From the NCBI GenBank assembly GCA_934647305.1, contig CAKUFI010000056.1, positions 1 to 17,550 on the forward strand: a stretch of DNA of 17,550 nucleotides, given 5' to 3'. This DNA is from an uncultured Clostridia bacterium (GTDB taxonomy: Bacteria; Bacillota; Clostridia; Christensenellales; Aristaeellaceae). The position numbers and the translations under genes were made by a program. Below, one piece after another: positions 17,272-17,550 of this stretch (its first letter is position 1; each line of letters starts with the position of its first letter). Under the pieces are notes generated by a model that was not told where the DNA came from, made no database searches, and worked only from the letters and a program-made list of their open reading frames with translations.

Positions 17272-17306
17272 GAATTCGGGAACCATAGCTTGGAGTTCCC
17301 GAATTC
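17272..17306 (+). repeat. 12-11-12 hairpin, copy 5
   Basis: The arms are identical to copy 3 and perfectly paired (17272-17283 with 17295-17306). The loop is CATAGCTTGGA (17284-17294), two bases different from copy 3. CTATCGAC precedes it. Confidence 0.85.
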
Positions 17307-17382
17307 TGCGAATCCGCAAGATTCCTTGCGGATTGCGGGTCGGCGGTGCCGACACCCACTTGCTGCCGCCGGTTCTATTGAC

Positions 17383-17418
17383 GACTGTTGGCCGCCATAG
17401 ACTGAAGCGGCCGAAGTC
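17383..17418 (+). repeat. 12-11-12 hairpin, copy 6
   Basis: GACT, a bulged G (17387) and TTGGCCGC (to 17395) pair with GCGGCCGAAGTC (17407-17418), including one T-G wobble. The loop is CATAGACTGAA (17396-17406). It is preceded by CTATTGAC, a variant of the CTATCGAC linker. Confidence 0.75.
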
Positions 17419-17432
17419 TTCCGCTTGAACCT

Positions 17433-17505
17433 CACCGCCTGTTTTACAGGCACCTCCCCTTTCAGGGGAGGCGAGCTTGTCAAAAAAGGTTTTGACAAGC
17501 TGGTG
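17433..17505. repeat. three hairpins closed by an outer stem (four-way junction)
   Basis: CACC (17433-17436) can pair with GGTG (17502-17505). Inside lie GCCTG/CAGGC (17437-17451), CCTCCCCT/AGGGGAGG with a TTC loop (17453-17471) and AGCTTGTCAAAA/TTTTGACAAGCT with an AAGG loop (17474-17501). A further imperfect hairpin, GGGG to CCCC, lies at 17509-17525. The loops and arms differ from the array modules, so this is a separate repeat type. No gene is visible here, and the right edge cuts the region. Confidence 0.75.
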
Positions 17506-17550
17506 GACGGGGAAGCAAGCTCCCCGGCCAGGTGCCGCGCCTCAAATCTA

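Larger units (their letters stand above)
17057..17418. repeat. hairpin array III
   Basis: The sequence upstream of hflX contains: two tandem GGC-TGA-GCC mini-hairpins (17057-17071 and 17070-17084), 17109-17143 (12-11-12), 17162-17174 (GGC-AGT-GCC), 17198-17212 (GGC-AAT-GCC), 17225-17244 (GGC-AGT-GCC, bulged G), 17272-17306 (12-11-12), 17311-17334 (10 bp, ATTC loop), 17337-17356 (GGC-GGT-GCC) and 17383-17418 (12-11-12). The linker ACCCACTTGCTGCCGC occurs at 17354-17369 and a variant at 17245-17258. No gene or clear promoter is visible in this 500-bp stretch upstream of hflX. Confidence 0.87.

Overview
The window is GC-rich and reads as the chromosome of a spore-forming member of the Clostridia, probably a gut lineage. 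Three things point there: a 64-residue protein with the alpha/beta-type small acid-soluble spore protein signature, a valine T-box leader (a Firmicutes-type control) in front of valS, and a long clostridial-type HflX. No tRNA, rRNA, CRISPR array or transposase gene was seen. The exact genus cannot be read from the sequence.

Left part, + strand (507-7125): seven closely spaced genes that probably form one transcription unit. They are a YesL/DUF624-like membrane protein, the spore protein, a class I SAM-dependent methyltransferase, the redox chaperone Hsp33 (hslO), a TPR-type helical protein, a HEAT-like helical protein overlapping it by 20 nt, and a zinc-ribbon membrane protein with a chitobiase-C-like outer domain. 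A hairpin terminator closes the unit at 7135-7170.

Right part, - strand (read from 17038 down to 7441): hflX overlaps a secreted VanY-type D,D-carboxypeptidase gene. After a hairpin array come a membrane-anchored metallophosphoesterase-like protein and pgsA. A strong promoter (TTGACG, 17 nt, TATAAT) overlaps the pgsA stop codon and drives a T-box leader with a GUC specifier. Behind it lie a 69-residue membrane protein, valS and folC, the last two overlapping by 8 nt. Themes are envelope and lipid metabolism, translation and ribosome maintenance, and folate.

The least ordinary part is the intergenic DNA. Three gaps (about 113-394, 13921-14326, 17057-17525) are packed with tandem hairpins of one modular family. 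One module has 12-nt arms around an 11-nt loop related to CATAGATTGAA. Another is a mini-hairpin with an invariant GGC-NNN-GCC core. Unpaired linkers related to ACCCACTTGCTGCCGC join them. Arms differ between copies yet still pair. Between two collinear 156-bp blocks, all 17 differences I count fall outside the stems. I cannot name this family. A second point is that the N-terminal domain of HflX carries a complete JAMM-type metalloprotease signature.
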